This document shows, piece by piece, positions 29,584 through 39,425 of a stretch of 56,002 nt of DNA. A program made the translations under genes and the position numbers. The stretch is from an uncultured Coriobacteriaceae bacterium. Its GTDB lineage: Bacteria > Actinomycetota > Coriobacteriia > Coriobacteriales > Atopobiaceae. Where the stretch lies: positions 1-56,002 of the forward strand of contig CADAQM010000037.1 in NCBI GenBank assembly GCA_902790135.1, written 5' to 3'. Below the pieces are notes generated by a model, which was not told the DNA's origin, searched no databases, and saw only the letters and a program-made list of their open reading frames with translations. Position 1 is the stretch's first letter; each line of letters begins with the position of its first letter.

Positions 29584-29812
29584 CCACTTGACGAACCGAA
29601 AATGGTCGGAATGGCACCGTTCGCCGAAGGTTCACCAGCAAAGTTTTAAAAGCAAGGCGCAAATCCACGCAAATGAACCTGTCAGCCATGAGGGGATACG
29701 ACCAAACCCGTAACCAGACGGACGCGGGCACTTCCCGAATTGTCCAGCAGAAGATGCTGTGATGGCCGCGCAAAGCTGGGATGATGGAGGCACCCGCTAA
29801 CAAGGAGGAACC

Positions 29813-31726
29813 ATGTCTAGCAAGCCCATGGACGCCTATCCCGCCGAGCACCGACGCTACCTGCGTCTTCTCTCGCGCCAATACCCCACGACCCAGGACG
29901 TCTACACCAAGATCATCGACCTGGAGGCGCGCCTCGAGCTGCCCAAGCCCACCGAGCACTTTATGAGCGACGTGCACGGGGAGTACCTCGCCTTCGACCA
30001 CATCCTCAACAACTGCTCGGGCGTGGTGCGCGAGCACCTGGAGGCGGTCTTTGGCGACGAGCTCGACGACTGGGCCAAGGACGACCTCTGCACCCTGGTC
30101 TACTACCCCAACGAGAAGCTCGCACAGATACGTTCCGCCCACCTCGACCTGCCGAGTTGGTACTGGCAGACCCTTATGCGCCTGATCCGCCTGGCGAGGC
30201 ACATCTCCGAGCAGTACTCGCGCTTCAAGGTGCGTCTGGCCCTGCCTAAGGCCTACGCGGGAATCATCGAGGAGCTGCTGCATGCCTCGGGCGAGGGCGA
30301 GCACACCCGCCACGCCTACCACAAGCACATCGTGGACTCCATCGTGGCGGTGGGAGCCGGCGACGAGTTTCTCATCGCTCTTGCCGAGCTGATCAAGCGC
30401 CTTGCCGTGTACCACCTGCACATGGTGGGCGACGTCTACGACCGCGGCCCGCACGCCGACCGCATCATGGACGACCTGATGGCCTACCACTCGATCGACG
30501 TGCAGTGGGGCAACCACGACATCGTCTGGATGGGCGCGGCAGCAGGATCGGAGACCTGCATCGCCTCTGTCGTGCGCACCCAGATCCGCTACAACACCCT
30601 TGCCACGGTGGAGAGCGGCTACGGCATCAGCCTGAGACGCCTCGCGCTCTTTGCCGAGCGCACCTACCGCTCCGACGACGTGATCAGCCCGCTGGAGAAG
30701 GCCATCTCGGTCATCCTCTTCAAGATGGAGGGCCAGCTCATCAAGCGCCATCCCAACTACCACATGGACGACCGCCTACTTTTGGGCTCGCTCGACCTGA
30801 CCCGCGGCACCGTGCGCATCGGCGACAAGAACTGGCCGCTCAAGACCTGCGACTTCCCCACCGTCGACCCTGCCGACCCCTATGCGCTTACCGACGAGGA
30901 ACAGGGCGTGATGGACGGTCTGGTGGAGGCCTTCCGTGAGTCGGACCGCCTGCACCGCCACGCCGGCTTCCTCTTTGAGAAGGGCTCGGTCTACCTGGTC
31001 CACAACGGCAACCTCCTGTTCCATGGGTGCGTGCCCCTCGAGGAGGACGGCAGCCTCTCGGAGGTCGTCGGCGAGGGCGTGCCCTACCGTGGCAAGACCT
31101 ACCTGGACTTCTGCGACCGCGTGGCGCGTCGCGCCTGGCATCGCGGCGACCAGCGCGCCCTCGACTGGATGTGGTACCTGTGGTGCGGAAGGCACTCTCC
31201 CCTGTCGGGACGCGTCGTGAAAACCTTCGAGCGGACCTTCGTCGACGACAAGCGTGCCTGGGTGGAGCGCGAGGATCCCTACTTCAAGCTCACCGAGAAG
31301 CGTGAGGTGTGCGAGGCGATTCTCGCCGACTTCGGCCTCACCGGCGAGCACAGCCATATCGTCAACGGTCACAAGCCCGTGCGCGAGCGCGAGGGCGAGA
31401 GCCCCATCAAGGGCGACGCGCGACGCCTGGTGGTGGACGGCGGATTCTGCGAGGCCTACCACAAGACCACGGGCATCGCAGGCTACACGCTCATCTCGAG
31501 CGCCGACGGACTGCGCATCAAGGCGCACCGCCCCTTCCTGTCGGTCGAGGCGGCGCTGGCGGCCAACGCGGACATTCTGTCCAACACCACCGTCATCGAG
31601 CGCGAGGAGCCCCGTTTGCGCGTGGCCGAGACCGATCATGGGCGGCACCTGGCAGCAGACATCGCCGACCTGCACGAGCTGCTCGACCGCTACCGCGACG
31701 GAACCATCAAGGAGCGCGAGAGCTAG
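29813..31726 (+). CDS. fbp: Fructose-1,6-bisphosphatase class III
   Basis: Gluconeogenic enzyme hydrolysing fructose-1,6-bisphosphate to fructose-6-phosphate; 637 aa, the length of the firmicute-type (class III) enzyme. It has a calcineurin-like metallophosphatase core: FMSDVHGEYLAF (about 50), HMVGDVYDRGPHADR (about 205) and VQWGNHDIVWMGAAAGS (about 230). YHKTTGIAGYTLI lies near the C-terminus, together with the late His motif in VNGHKPVREREGESP. ATG preceded by AAGGAGGAACC. Transcribed alone, divergent from the ileS T-box. No terminator is seen before the downstream DUF3160 gene; only a 14-bp palindrome is present. Confidence 0.95.
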   Translation: MSSKPMDAYPAEHRRYLRLLSRQYPTTQDVYTKIIDLEARLELPKPTEHFMSDVHGEYLAFDHILNNCSGVVREHLEAVFGDELDDWAKDDLCTLVYYPNEKLAQIRSAHLDLPSWYWQTLMRLIRLARHISEQYSRFKVRLALPKAYAGIIEELLHASGEGEHTRHAYHKHIVDSIVAVGAGDEFLIALAELIKRLAVYHLHMVGDVYDRGPHADRIMDDLMAYHSIDVQWGNHDIVWMGAAAGSETCIASVVRTQIRYNTLATVESGYGISLRRLALFAERTYRSDDVISPLEKAISVILFKMEGQLIKRHPNYHMDDRLLLGSLDLTRGTVRIGDKNWPLKTCDFPTVDPADPYALTDEEQGVMDGLVEAFRESDRLHRHAGFLFEKGSVYLVHNGNLLFHGCVPLEEDGSLSEVVGEGVPYRGKTYLDFCDRVARRAWHRGDQRALDWMWYLWCGRHSPLSGRVVKTFERTFVDDKRAWVEREDPYFKLTEKREVCEAILADFGLTGEHSHIVNGHKPVREREGESPIKGDARRLVVDGGFCEAYHKTTGIAGYTLISSADGLRIKAHRPFLSVEAALAANADILSNTTVIEREEPRLRVAETDHGRHLAADIADLHELLDRYRDGTIKERES

Positions 31727-31754
31727 GGTTGCCCAGCGTCGTTGGCGGAGTCTT

Positions 31755-31785
31755 CAGGCATATGCCTGTAGCTGCATGGCATAAT
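31755..31785 (+). promoter_or_regulatory. Putative promoter/operator of the DUF3160 operon
   Basis: A -10-like CATAAT (31780-31785) is preceded by a perfect 14-bp palindrome CAGGCATATGCCTG (31755-31768) covering the -35 position. The palindrome has no loop and no U tract, so it fits a dimeric regulator site better than a terminator. Confidence 0.4.
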
Positions 31786-31818
31786 CGAGGCGTTATTCGC
31801 ATCGGACAGGGGGATACC

Positions 31819-34047
31819 ATGTCGCATTCAAGGCAAGGCACCGAGGGCTTCGAACATCAGGACGGCACACCGCTCACAAGAAGGAACTTCGCACGACTGA
31901 GCGGAGTGGCTGTGGCAGGCTTGCTCGCCGCCTGCAAGAAGGGCAACGACACCGAGGCGACCCCCAGTGAGCCGGAACCCGAGCCGACTGAGACCGAGGT
32001 CACGCCGGAGATCCCGACAAGCGTGCGCACCTCGCTCTTCTCGGTGGCCACCCTGCCCGAGGAGCGCACCGTCAGCCCCACGGCGGCCACGTACAGCATC
32101 GACACTGGGCTTTCGGATGTGGCGTTTGCCGACGACTTCTACATGAGCGACGCGGCAAAGGCGATGGTCGGCGAGCAGGGCTTTGCCGTCATGATGAGCT
32201 ATGGTGACGAGTTCTGGCCTGTCTACGAGGACAACCGCTACAACCATCGCCCCAACCTGGTGACCGTCGACTCGATGATGCACAGCTACCACCTCTACTT
32301 CGAGTACTTGCTCAAGAAGACCGAGGGCGGCGCGCTTTCGGAGGCGCTCGCGCGCATGAGCAAAGCCATGCTCGAGGCTACAAAGGCACAGCTCACAAGC
32401 CTTGCGGGCAGCGAGTGGGAGGATGCCGCAAAGGCGGCGGTCGCCTTCTTTGCCGTAGGCTGCTCACTCATCGATCCCTCCACGGAGGTGCCACAGGAGG
32501 TCGCCGAGACGGTCACCGCCGAGCTGGAGCGGATCGGACAGGCTGCCGGCGCCAGCGACTCGCTGGTAACGGGTGCCCCACTCGACTACTCGCAGTTCAT
32601 CGTGCGCGGCTATTACGAGCAGACCGAAGCCCTCCAGCGCTACTTCCGCACGATGATGTGGTACGGGCAGCTGAGCTTTGTACAGCGCGACGAGACGCTC
32701 GACCGCGCGGCACTGCTCATGACACTGGCAATCGACGAGGCAGCGCTCGAAGACTGGCAGGCCATCTACGCGGTCACTTCCTTCTTTGTGGGCGCCGCCG
32801 ACGACAACGGCTACTACGAGTACTTGCCCGCCTTCGAGCAGGCCTACGGCGAGGGAGCCGGTGTCGGCGAGCTTGCCGGAAACGACGAGGCCTGGCAGGC
32901 GTTCCACAAGCTCACGGGCCTCATGCCCGCGCCGCAGATAAACTCGCTGCCCGGCTCGAGCGCCAGCGACAACGAGGAGGACCGCGGCTTCCGCTTCATG
33001 GGGCAGCGCTTCACCATCGACGCCTACATCTTCCAGCAGCTCGTGTACGACAAGGTCGGCGCCACCGGCACGGGCGAGACGCGCATGCTCCCCTGCTCGC
33101 TCGATGTCCCCGCGGCTCTGGGAAGCGAGGCAGCCTATGACCAGCTTTCCGCTGGCATCGGAGGCGAGACGCCGGCAACCGACTTCGCGGGATACGACGA
33201 GAACCTCTCCGAGCTCAAGGACGAGGTGGCGGCCAAGGGCGACGAGTTCTGGCAGGCCAGCCTCTACAACCAGTGGCTGCACACGCTGCGTCCCCTGCTC
33301 GACGAGAAGGGCGAGGGCTATCCCAGCTTCATGCAGAGCTCCAACTGGGCGCTCCACAGCCTCGAGTCGTTCCTGGGCAGCTACACCGAGCTCAAGCACG
33401 ACACGATCCTCTATGCCAAGCAGATGCTGGCCGAGGGCGATGGCGCATGGCCGGATGAGCGCGACGACCGTGGCTACGTGGAACCGGAGCCCGTCGTATT
33501 CGACCGCCTGGCGCGCCTGTGCCTGGCCACCATGCAGGGTCTCGCCCACTTTGGCCTGCTCGAGGACCAGGACTCCGCCGACCTCGACATCCTGCAGCAG
33601 ATTGCTGACAAGCTGGCGACCATCGCCGCCAAGGAGCTCGCCGACGAACTGCCTTCCGACGAGGAGTTCGAGCTCATCCGCTCCGTCGGCGAGCAGCTCG
33701 AGCACTTCTGGCTGCAGGCCCATCAGGAGGAGGCCGAGCGCGACGGCCTCGAGCTGCGGCCGATGCAGTTCCCCGCCGCCATCGTGGCCGACGTGGCAAC
33801 GGGCGACAACAGTTGCCTCGAGCTGGGAACCGGCAAGGTAAGCCTGCTCTTTGCCGTGGTGCCCGTTGACGGGACGCTGCGGCTTGCCTGCGGTCCGGTC
33901 TTCACCTTCCATGAGTTCGTGCAGCCCGCAAGCGAGCGCCTGACCGACACGGAGTGGCGCGAGATGGTCAAGACCTCCATGTACGAGCCCACCGAGGCCA
34001 CTCAGGTCGAGCCATGGACGAGCGGCTTCCGCGCGAGCGCGAACTAG
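31819..34047 (+). CDS. DUF3160 family Tat-exported lipoprotein
   Basis: 742 aa. The N-terminus has a twin-arginine signal TRRNFARLSG followed by VAVAGLLAACKK, whose LAAC is a lipobox. The mature protein would be lipidated at Cys (about 35) and anchored outside the membrane. A Pro/Glu/Thr linker (about 42-70) precedes a large mostly helical domain with FYMSDAAKAMVGEQGFAVM, NRPNLVTVDSMMHSYHLYF-type and FRFMGQRFTIDAYIFQQLVYD segments typical of DUF3160. Function of that family is unknown. ATG 31819 with CAGGGGGAT; the ORF extends far upstream only as a shadow of fbp. The stop overlaps the next gene, suggesting an operon. Confidence 0.85.
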   Translation: MSHSRQGTEGFEHQDGTPLTRRNFARLSGVAVAGLLAACKKGNDTEATPSEPEPEPTETEVTPEIPTSVRTSLFSVATLPEERTVSPTAATYSIDTGLSDVAFADDFYMSDAAKAMVGEQGFAVMMSYGDEFWPVYEDNRYNHRPNLVTVDSMMHSYHLYFEYLLKKTEGGALSEALARMSKAMLEATKAQLTSLAGSEWEDAAKAAVAFFAVGCSLIDPSTEVPQEVAETVTAELERIGQAAGASDSLVTGAPLDYSQFIVRGYYEQTEALQRYFRTMMWYGQLSFVQRDETLDRAALLMTLAIDEAALEDWQAIYAVTSFFVGAADDNGYYEYLPAFEQAYGEGAGVGELAGNDEAWQAFHKLTGLMPAPQINSLPGSSASDNEEDRGFRFMGQRFTIDAYIFQQLVYDKVGATGTGETRMLPCSLDVPAALGSEAAYDQLSAGIGGETPATDFAGYDENLSELKDEVAAKGDEFWQASLYNQWLHTLRPLLDEKGEGYPSFMQSSNWALHSLESFLGSYTELKHDTILYAKQMLAEGDGAWPDERDDRGYVEPEPVVFDRLARLCLATMQGLAHFGLLEDQDSADLDILQQIADKLATIAAKELADELPSDEEFELIRSVGEQLEHFWLQAHQEEAERDGLELRPMQFPAAIVADVATGDNSCLELGTGKVSLLFAVVPVDGTLRLACGPVFTFHEFVQPASERLTDTEWREMVKTSMYEPTEATQVEPWTSGFRASAN

Positions 34048-34637
34048 CAAGCGTGAGCGGCGCAGAGACGAGCGAGCATAGGCGGAGCTTCTCGTGGAGG
34101 CTCCGCATCCTTGCGTGTGTCGCGCTTGCCTGCGTGGCGGCGGCATGTGCCGTGAGGCTTGGGCTCACAGCACCAACGTGGGTGAGCTGGCAGAACCGCA
34201 CGCTCTCCTGCGACTTCGACGCGGACGGGTCTCCAGAGGAGTTGACGCTCGCAGGACAAAGGGTGTTGGTCCATGACGCGGACGGCACGACGCTCTACGA
34301 GAGCGACAGGGCATGGCGCGTCTCTGATGCCCTGGCGGCCGATGTCACGCGGGATGGCAGGCCTGAGCTGGTGATGCTCCTCTGGCGCCGTGGGAACTAC
34401 GGCAACTCGAGGCCCTTCTGGGAAAGCGGGACAGACCTGCGCATGACCCAGCACGTCTACGTGATGGGGCTTGAAGGCGGCGCGATGCAGCCGGTCTGGA
34501 TGGGCCATGAGCTCGGCGAGGGTCTCAAGGTGAGCCGGATGGGGGCTACGGAGGATGGTCTGCTCGAGCTCACCACCACGGACGGGCGAACGAGCACGTG
34601 GGTGTGGGACTACTTCGGGTTCTCGCTCGTGGAGTAG
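34014..34637 (+). CDS. Small membrane-anchored protein of unknown function, paired with DUF3160 lipoprotein
   Basis: About 207 aa if read from the ATG at 34014, which overlaps the end of the DUF3160 gene by 34 nt; a GTG at 34053 is an alternative and neither has a strong ribosome-binding site. One N-terminal membrane helix follows RRSFSWRLRI (about 30-52). The extracytoplasmic part has two Asp-rich loops, CDFDADGSPEELTL and DVTRDGRPELVMLLWRRG, like FG-GAP/VCBS calcium-loop half repeats. It then has RPFWESGTDLRMTQHVYVM and a C-terminal Trp-rich end. I do not recognise a named family. Codon use is like its neighbours. The overlap points to a functional pair with the lipoprotein. Confidence 0.72.
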   Translation: MDERLPRERELASVSGAETSEHRRSFSWRLRILACVALACVAAACAVRLGLTAPTWVSWQNRTLSCDFDADGSPEELTLAGQRVLVHDADGTTLYESDRAWRVSDALAADVTRDGRPELVMLLWRRGNYGNSRPFWESGTDLRMTQHVYVMGLEGGAMQPVWMGHELGEGLKVSRMGATEDGLLELTTTDGRTSTWVWDYFGFSLVE

Positions 34638-34642
34638 CGGGA

Positions 34643-34717
34643 CGGGTACGCAGCCGCGGACAGGTTTGGACGCATGCGGGGCCGCTTCTGTCCGCCTGTG
34701 CGTCACCGTCACCCCAA
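34643..34717. repeat. REP-like intergenic palindromic repeat, copy 1
   Basis: Contains a 24-nt sequence CGGGTACGCAGCCGCGGACAGGTT (positions 34643-34666) that recurs exactly at 41186-41209. GCGGACAG (34656-34663) pairs with CTGTCCGC (34688-34695), and outer ACGCA/TGCGT arms extend the hairpin. It sits just after the stop of the small membrane protein gene. Confidence 0.7.
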
Positions 34718-34719
34718 AC

Positions 34720-34750
34720 AAAAACGGGGCGGTCGCCATCGACCGCCCCG
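34720..34750 (-). terminator. ftsH terminator
   Basis: A perfect 11-bp stem CGGGGCGGTCG / CGACCGCCCCG with a 4-nt loop, followed on the minus strand by TTTTTGTTT. It begins 27 nt past the ftsH stop codon. Confidence 0.88.
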
Positions 34751-34776
34751 AAGCATTACGTACCTAGTGCCTCAAC

Positions 34777-36669
34777 CTATGCGTCGGCCTTGGGCATCTG
34801 AGGCGCAAAGCCGTCGTCGCGCGTGAGGATGTTCATGAACTCCTCGCCCGTGATGGTCTCCTTGCGCTGCAGGTAATGCGCGATCTCGTGCAGCTTGAAG
34901 CGGTTTGCCTTCAGGGTCGCGAGGGCCGTCTGGTGCCCCTCCTCCACGAGCGCCTGAACCTCGGCGTCGATCTGCTGCGCCGTGCCCTCCGAGCAGGTGA
35001 GCATCGCACCGCCGCCCAGATAGCGGTTCTGGGTCTCGCCCAGCGCCATCATGCCAAAGCGGTCGGACATGCCCAGCTGCGTGACCATCGCACGGGCAAT
35101 CTTGGTCGCGCGCTCGATGTCGTTGGCCGCACCGGAGGTCATCTCGCCAAAGATGAGCTCCTCAGCAGCGCGCCCGCCGCACAGGACGGCGATCTGCTGC
35201 TTGTACTCGTCGCGCGTGGTGAGGTAGCGCTCGTCCACCTCGGTCTGCATGGTGAAGCCCAGGGCACCGCCCGTACGCGGGACGATGGTGATCTTGGAGA
35301 CGGGCTTCTTACCGTCCTGGACCGCCGCGACGATGGCGTGACCGGTCTCGTGGTAGGAGACGACTTCCTTCTCGTGCTCGGAAAGCACGGTGGACTTCTT
35401 CTTCTCGCCGGCGATGACCACGTCGACGCTCTCGAGGATGTCGGTCTGGGTCACGCGGTTGCGGCCCATGCGCACGGCACGCAGCGCCGCCTCGTTGATC
35501 ATGTTGGCGAGGTCGGCACCCGAGGCACCCGGCGTCTGGCGGGCAATTACGCCAAAGTCAACCGTACCCTCCATCTTGACGTCGTCGGCATGCAGCTTGA
35601 GGATAGCCTCGCGGCCAGCGAGGTCAGGCAGCTCCACGGGAATGCGGCGGTCGAAGCGGCCGGGGCGCAGCAGTGCCTGGTCGAGCGAATCGGGGCGGTT
35701 GGTTGCCGCCAACACGACGATGCCCTTGTGGTTGTCGAAGCCGTCCATCTCGGAGAGCAGCTGGTTCAAGGTCTGCTCGCGCTCGTCGTTGGTGGTGAGG
35801 CCCGCGTCGCGCTTCTTGCCCACCGCGTCGATCTCGTCGATGAAGACGATGCAGGGGGCCTTCTCGTTGGCCTGCTTGAAGAGGTCGCGCACCTTGGCGG
35901 CACCGCGGCCAACGAACATCTCGACGAACTCGGAGCCACTGATGGAGAAGAAGGGCACGCCCGCCTCGCCTGCGACGGCCTTGGCCAGAAGGGTCTTGCC
36001 CGTTCCCGGAGGGCCGACGAGCAGGGCGCCGTGGGGCAGCTTTGCGCCGATGGCGGCATAGCGGTCGGGGTTCTTGAGGAATCCCACGATCTCAGCGAGG
36101 GACTCCTTCGCCTCGTCCTGGCCTGCGACGTCGCGGAAGGTGACGCCGGTCTCCTCGCCCTTGACCTCCTTGGCGCCCGAGCGCCCAAGGCCTCCGCCGA
36201 TGCCAAAGCCGCTGCCGAAGCTCATGTTGTTGTCATCGCCCATCTGCTTGCGCAGGCGACGATTGAGCAGGTAGCCGCCACCGATGAAGATGATGAGCGG
36301 CATCAGGTTGATCAGCAGGTACAGCCACAGCTCGCCCGAGGCGTCGGGAATCTTGGCCGAGAAGTCAACGTCCTTCTTCTCCAGGCGATCCACCAAGGTG
36401 GCGTCGTTGGGGAACTGCGTGGTGGTGTAGACCTTGGTCTCGGTGCCGGTGCCCGTGGTGAAGCGGATCTCGTTGTCGCCCGTGGTCAGCTCGACCTGCT
36501 CGACCTTGCCGTCATCGACCATGGACAGGAACTTGCTGTAGGAGACCTCCTCCACCCGTGAGCTCATGATGCTGGGGTACAGCAGCGTGCGCAGCGCGAC
36601 GCCCAGCGCGATGCCGATGATGGCATACACGATGAGCGACTGCCGACGCTTGTGATCGTTCATTTCCAT
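34777..36669 (-). CDS. ftsH: ATP-dependent zinc metalloprotease FtsH
   Basis: Membrane-anchored AAA+ protease for quality control of membrane proteins; 631 aa. First transmembrane helix [19 protein letters not shown] (about 11-29), an extracytoplasmic domain, second helix [22 protein letters not shown] (about 112-133), and the AAA domain follow. Walker A is [14 protein letters not shown] (about 223), Walker [12 protein letters not shown], and the second region of homology [19 protein letters not shown]. The M41 zinc site is HETGH (about 444). I use the ATG at 36669, eight nt after AAGGAG; other ATGs at 36675 and 36663 are possible. Monocistronic. Confidence 0.96.
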   Translation of the reverse strand: MEMNDHKRRQSLIVYAIIGIALGVALRTLLYPSIMSSRVEEVSYSKFLSMVDDGKVEQVELTTGDNEIRFTTGTGTETKVYTTTQFPNDATLVDRLEKKDVDFSAKIPDASGELWLYLLINLMPLIIFIGGGYLLNRRLRKQMGDDNNMSFGSGFGIGGGLGRSGAKEVKGEETGVTFRDVAGQDEAKESLAEIVGFLKNPDRYAAIGAKLPHGALLVGPPGTGKTLLAKAVAGEAGVPFFSISGSEFVEMFVGRGAAKVRDLFKQANEKAPCIVFIDEIDAVGKKRDAGLTTNDEREQTLNQLLSEMDGFDNHKGIVVLAATNRPDSLDQALLRPGRFDRRIPVELPDLAGREAILKLHADDVKMEGTVDFGVIARQTPGASGADLANMINEAALRAVRMGRNRVTQTDILESVDVVIAGEKKKSTVLSEHEKEVVSYHETGHAIVAAVQDGKKPVSKITIVPRTGGALGFTMQTEVDERYLTTRDEYKQQIAVLCGGRAAEELIFGEMTSGAANDIERATKIARAMVTQLGMSDRFGMMALGETQNRYLGGGAMLTCSEGTAQQIDAEVQALVEEGHQTALATLKANRFKLHEIAHYLQRKETITGEEFMNILTRDDGFAPQMPKADA

Positions 36670-36734
36670 ATGCATAACTCCTTGGTTGACACGTTGTGCC
36701 AGCTTAGTGTTGCTTCTTAGCTTAATACCCATTT

Positions 36735-36763
36735 CTCCCAGCTTGCGACAGGCAAGCTGGGAG
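36735..36763. terminator. Hairpin between L,D-transpeptidase gene and ftsH
   Basis: A perfect 11-bp inverted repeat CTCCCAGCTTG / CAAGCTGGGAG with a 7-nt loop lies 39 nt after the L,D-transpeptidase stop. No U tract follows on the minus strand, so it may be a factor-assisted terminator or an operator upstream of ftsH (TATTAA at 36723-36728 is a possible ftsH -10). Confidence 0.5.
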
Positions 36764-36801
36764 TATGGTCAACCTGTGATGATGCGATGAGGGCCCTCGG
36801 C

Positions 36802-38496
36802 CTAGTCGTGGACGATGACCACCGTGCCCACGCTGATCATGCCGTAGAGCTCCTTGGCCTTGTCCGGCGGAAGGTTGACGCAGCCGTGGCTGCCCGAGGT
36901 CTTGTAGATCTCACCGCCAAAGGAGCTGCGCCAGTCGGCGTCGTGCAGGGCGTGGCTGTTGTTGATGAAGGGCATCCAGTACTTGACGTGGCTGATGTAC
37001 TCGGGCTTTTTGGTCTTGGGGTCGATCTCGCCCTTGAGCTCCACGTCTCCGCTCTGCATGTTGGAGTTGATGTAGTAGATGCCCGTGGGCGTGTAATGCA
37101 TCTTCCCGGTGTTCATGCCGCCCGAGACGCAGTCGCTCTCCCAGACGACCTTGCCGCCCTTGAAGTAGCGCACGTGCTGGGCGCCGAGGTCGATCTCGAT
37201 GAGCGTGTCGCCCCACTCGGCACCGCCCGGGTTCCACTTCTCGGCCTCCACCAACCACGGGATGTCGAAGGTGGCTTCCTTGCCAGCCAGGACGTTCTCG
37301 GCGATCGTCGCGGCGATCTCTGCGCCGTTGATGCTCCAGCCGTACGTACCACCCTCCACGGTCAGCTTCTTGCCGTCGGGCAGCGAGAAGCTGCGCTTCT
37401 TTCCGATGGTGTCGAGCTCCATGGAGAGGTCGTTCTGCGCCCACTTGGTGCAGGCCTCCTTGTCAAAGCTCACCTTGAGGTCATCGTCGACCTTCACCCA
37501 CTTTTGCAGCTGCTCGGCATCGATGGTCGCCACGGTCTGGCCGTGGGTGGTGAGCGTCTGGGTGGCCGTGAGCGAGGCGTTGACCTTGTTGACCGCCTCG
37601 TTGAGCTTCTCGTCATCCGAGGTCACCTCGGGCTTGACGAGCTCGTCGTCGCCCAGCTCCACGCCCTGCTCGCCCGAGACGAGCGCCTGGCGCACCTTGT
37701 CCTGAGCGGCATCCTTGTCGATCTTGGTGCCGAGCGTCTCCTTCTTGACCTCGTAGAGGGCGGTCTTCTTGTTGTAGGAGACAGACGCGTCCTTGGGCTC
37801 GGTGGCGTCCTTGTTGACGGCGTCGACGGCAGAGCCGACGAGGTCGGTCAGCAGCATCGTGTCGTAGGAGAGCTTGTAGTCGACGGTAAGGTCGTGCTGC
37901 GAGAACGCCTTGAGGGGCCAAAGCCACGCCTGCTGGCCGCTGATGGCCGAGCGGACGCCCGCATTGCTGTCGTAGCGGGCTTTGATCTGGTCCGCCGTGA
38001 TGGAGAGGTCCACGCCGTCGCCGGTGACCGTGAAGGGGAACCGGCCGGAGGCGTCCGAGCTGTCGGTGGCAACCTCGGCGGCACCCTTGAGGGACACGTC
38101 CTTGCCGTTGAGCGTGGTGTTGGGCATGAAGAGGTTCATGAAGGCCACGACGCCGGCGAGATAGGCGCCCAGGGCCAGCACGAGCAGCGCAAGCAGGAAG
38201 GTGACCCCGCGACGGGGCTTGCGCTCCTTCTCGCCCTCGGCCTTGACCTCGTCGGCTGAGATCATGGGCAGCGGCTCGACCGGGGTGTCCGCGGGTGCCT
38301 GGACGACCGTCTCCTCGACGTCGTCGAATCCGGGCAGGCTGGCGGCAAGGTCGACATGGGGACGTAGCGTCTCCTCGGCCTGCGCGGCGTCCTCGGCAGC
38401 CTGTGCGGCAGCCTGCGCGACGTCCTCAGCGGCCATGTCCTGCGCCGAGTCGACGGTTTCGGTTTCCTGTTCGATGTTCTTGTCGAATTCGCTCAC
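36802..38496 (-). CDS. L,D-transpeptidase (YkuD) with peptidoglycan-binding domains
   Basis: 564 aa. A cytoplasmic Ala/Glu-rich N-terminus (1-95) precedes one membrane helix (GVTFLLALLVLALGAYLAGVV, about 97-117), so type II topology. Two putative peptidoglycan-binding-4-like regions fill about 125-410. The C-terminal YkuD domain (about 425-564) carries HALHDADWRSSFGG and SHGCVNLPPDKA, with the catalytic Cys near 541 and its His. It forms 3-3 cross-links or attaches proteins to peptidoglycan. GTG start with GAGG eight nt upstream. Transcribed from the opposite direction to the RNA methyltransferase gene; no clear terminator with a U tract. Confidence 0.93.
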   Translation of the reverse strand: MSEFDKNIEQETETVDSAQDMAAEDVAQAAAQAAEDAAQAEETLRPHVDLAASLPGFDDVEETVVQAPADTPVEPLPMISADEVKAEGEKERKPRRGVTFLLALLVLALGAYLAGVVAFMNLFMPNTTLNGKDVSLKGAAEVATDSSDASGRFPFTVTGDGVDLSITADQIKARYDSNAGVRSAISGQQAWLWPLKAFSQHDLTVDYKLSYDTMLLTDLVGSAVDAVNKDATEPKDASVSYNKKTALYEVKKETLGTKIDKDAAQDKVRQALVSGEQGVELGDDELVKPEVTSDDEKLNEAVNKVNASLTATQTLTTHGQTVATIDAEQLQKWVKVDDDLKVSFDKEACTKWAQNDLSMELDTIGKKRSFSLPDGKKLTVEGGTYGWSINGAEIAATIAENVLAGKEATFDIPWLVEAEKWNPGGAEWGDTLIEIDLGAQHVRYFKGGKVVWESDCVSGGMNTGKMHYTPTGIYYINSNMQSGDVELKGEIDPKTKKPEYISHVKYWMPFINNSHALHDADWRSSFGGEIYKTSGSHGCVNLPPDKAKELYGMISVGTVVIVHD

Positions 38497-38606
38497 GAGT
38501 AATACCTCGCGCTTCTATCGTCGGTGTTCTGCGAAGATGCTACATGGGTGTCTAGTCTGGATATGGTACCCCACTCGGAGACCGTTATGACGAGATTGGT
38601 GGCATT

Positions 38607-39425
38607 GTGACAATCCTGCACATCAACAGGGCGGACGATGAGCGCATCGCGCCCTACACGCGGCTCACCGAGCACCAGCTGCGCAATCGCCTCGACCCCA
38701 CGCGCGCCACGATGATCGCGGAGTCGCGCATCGTGATCGAGGTCGCCCTCGACGAGGGCCTTGAGCCCCTCTCCCTGCTGCTCGACGAGCGCCATCTGGA
38801 TAGCATGGCCGACGTCATCGCGCGCCTGCCGGAGGAGACCGACGTCTACGTGGCGAGCCGCGAGGTCATGTCGCAGATCACGGGCTTTGAGGTGACGCGC
38901 GGCTACCTCTGTGCCTTGCGCCGTCCCACTCCCCCGCCGGCAAGCGAGGTCCTTGCGGGTGCGCGGCGCGTGGCGGTGCTCGAGGGCATCGTGGACGTGA
39001 CCAACGTGGGCGCCATATTCCGCTCCGCTGCGGCGCTCGGCGTGGACGGCGTGCTTCTGGCGCCAGGCTGCGCCGACCCCTTCTCGCGCCGCGCCATGCG
39101 CGTCTCCATGGGCAACGTGCTCAAGGTCGCATGGGCACGCCTGTCCAAGCCCTGGCCCAAGGCGGCCGTCGACACCCTCCACGAGCAGGGCTTCAGCTGC
39201 TGCGCGCTCGCCCTGCGCGAAGACGCAGTGCCCCTGGACGATCCGCGCCTCAAGGCCGAGGAGAAGCTCGCGCTCTTCCTGGGCACGGAGGGCACGGGGC
39301 TTGCCGCGCGGACCATCGATGCCTGCGACCAGAGCGTCATCATTCCCATGGCCAACGGGGTCGACTCCCTGAACGTCGCCACCGCAGCGGCGATTGCCTT
39401 CTGGGAGCTGCGCACACGGGACTAG
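38607..39425 (+). CDS. SpoU/TrmH-family RNA 2'-O-methyltransferase
   Basis: SAM-dependent rRNA/tRNA ribose methyltransferase, 272 aa. An N-terminal substrate-binding domain (about 1-105) is followed by the knotted SPOUT domain. Motif 1 is NVGAIFRSAAALGVDG (about 132), motif 2 is FLGTEGTGL (about 225), and motif 3 is IPMANGVDSLNVATAAAI (about 244). The N-terminal DDERIAPYTRLTEHQLR is the pattern seen in actinobacterial members annotated only as TrmH family; target nucleotide unknown. GTG start with a modest GGTGG upstream; an ATT codon precedes it. Stop is followed by 170 nt before the GH32 gene with no obvious terminator. Confidence 0.9.
   Translation: MTILHINRADDERIAPYTRLTEHQLRNRLDPTRATMIAESRIVIEVALDEGLEPLSLLLDERHLDSMADVIARLPEETDVYVASREVMSQITGFEVTRGYLCALRRPTPPPASEVLAGARRVAVLEGIVDVTNVGAIFRSAAALGVDGVLLAPGCADPFSRRAMRVSMGNVLKVAWARLSKPWPKAAVDTLHEQGFSCCALALREDAVPLDDPRLKAEEKLALFLGTEGTGLAARTIDACDQSVIIPMANGVDSLNVATAAAIAFWELRTRD

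Noticed and set aside
36735..36763. Hairpin as a riboswitch of ftsH
   Set aside because: It is a simple perfect palindrome upstream of any likely ftsH start site; no ligand-binding fold is evident.
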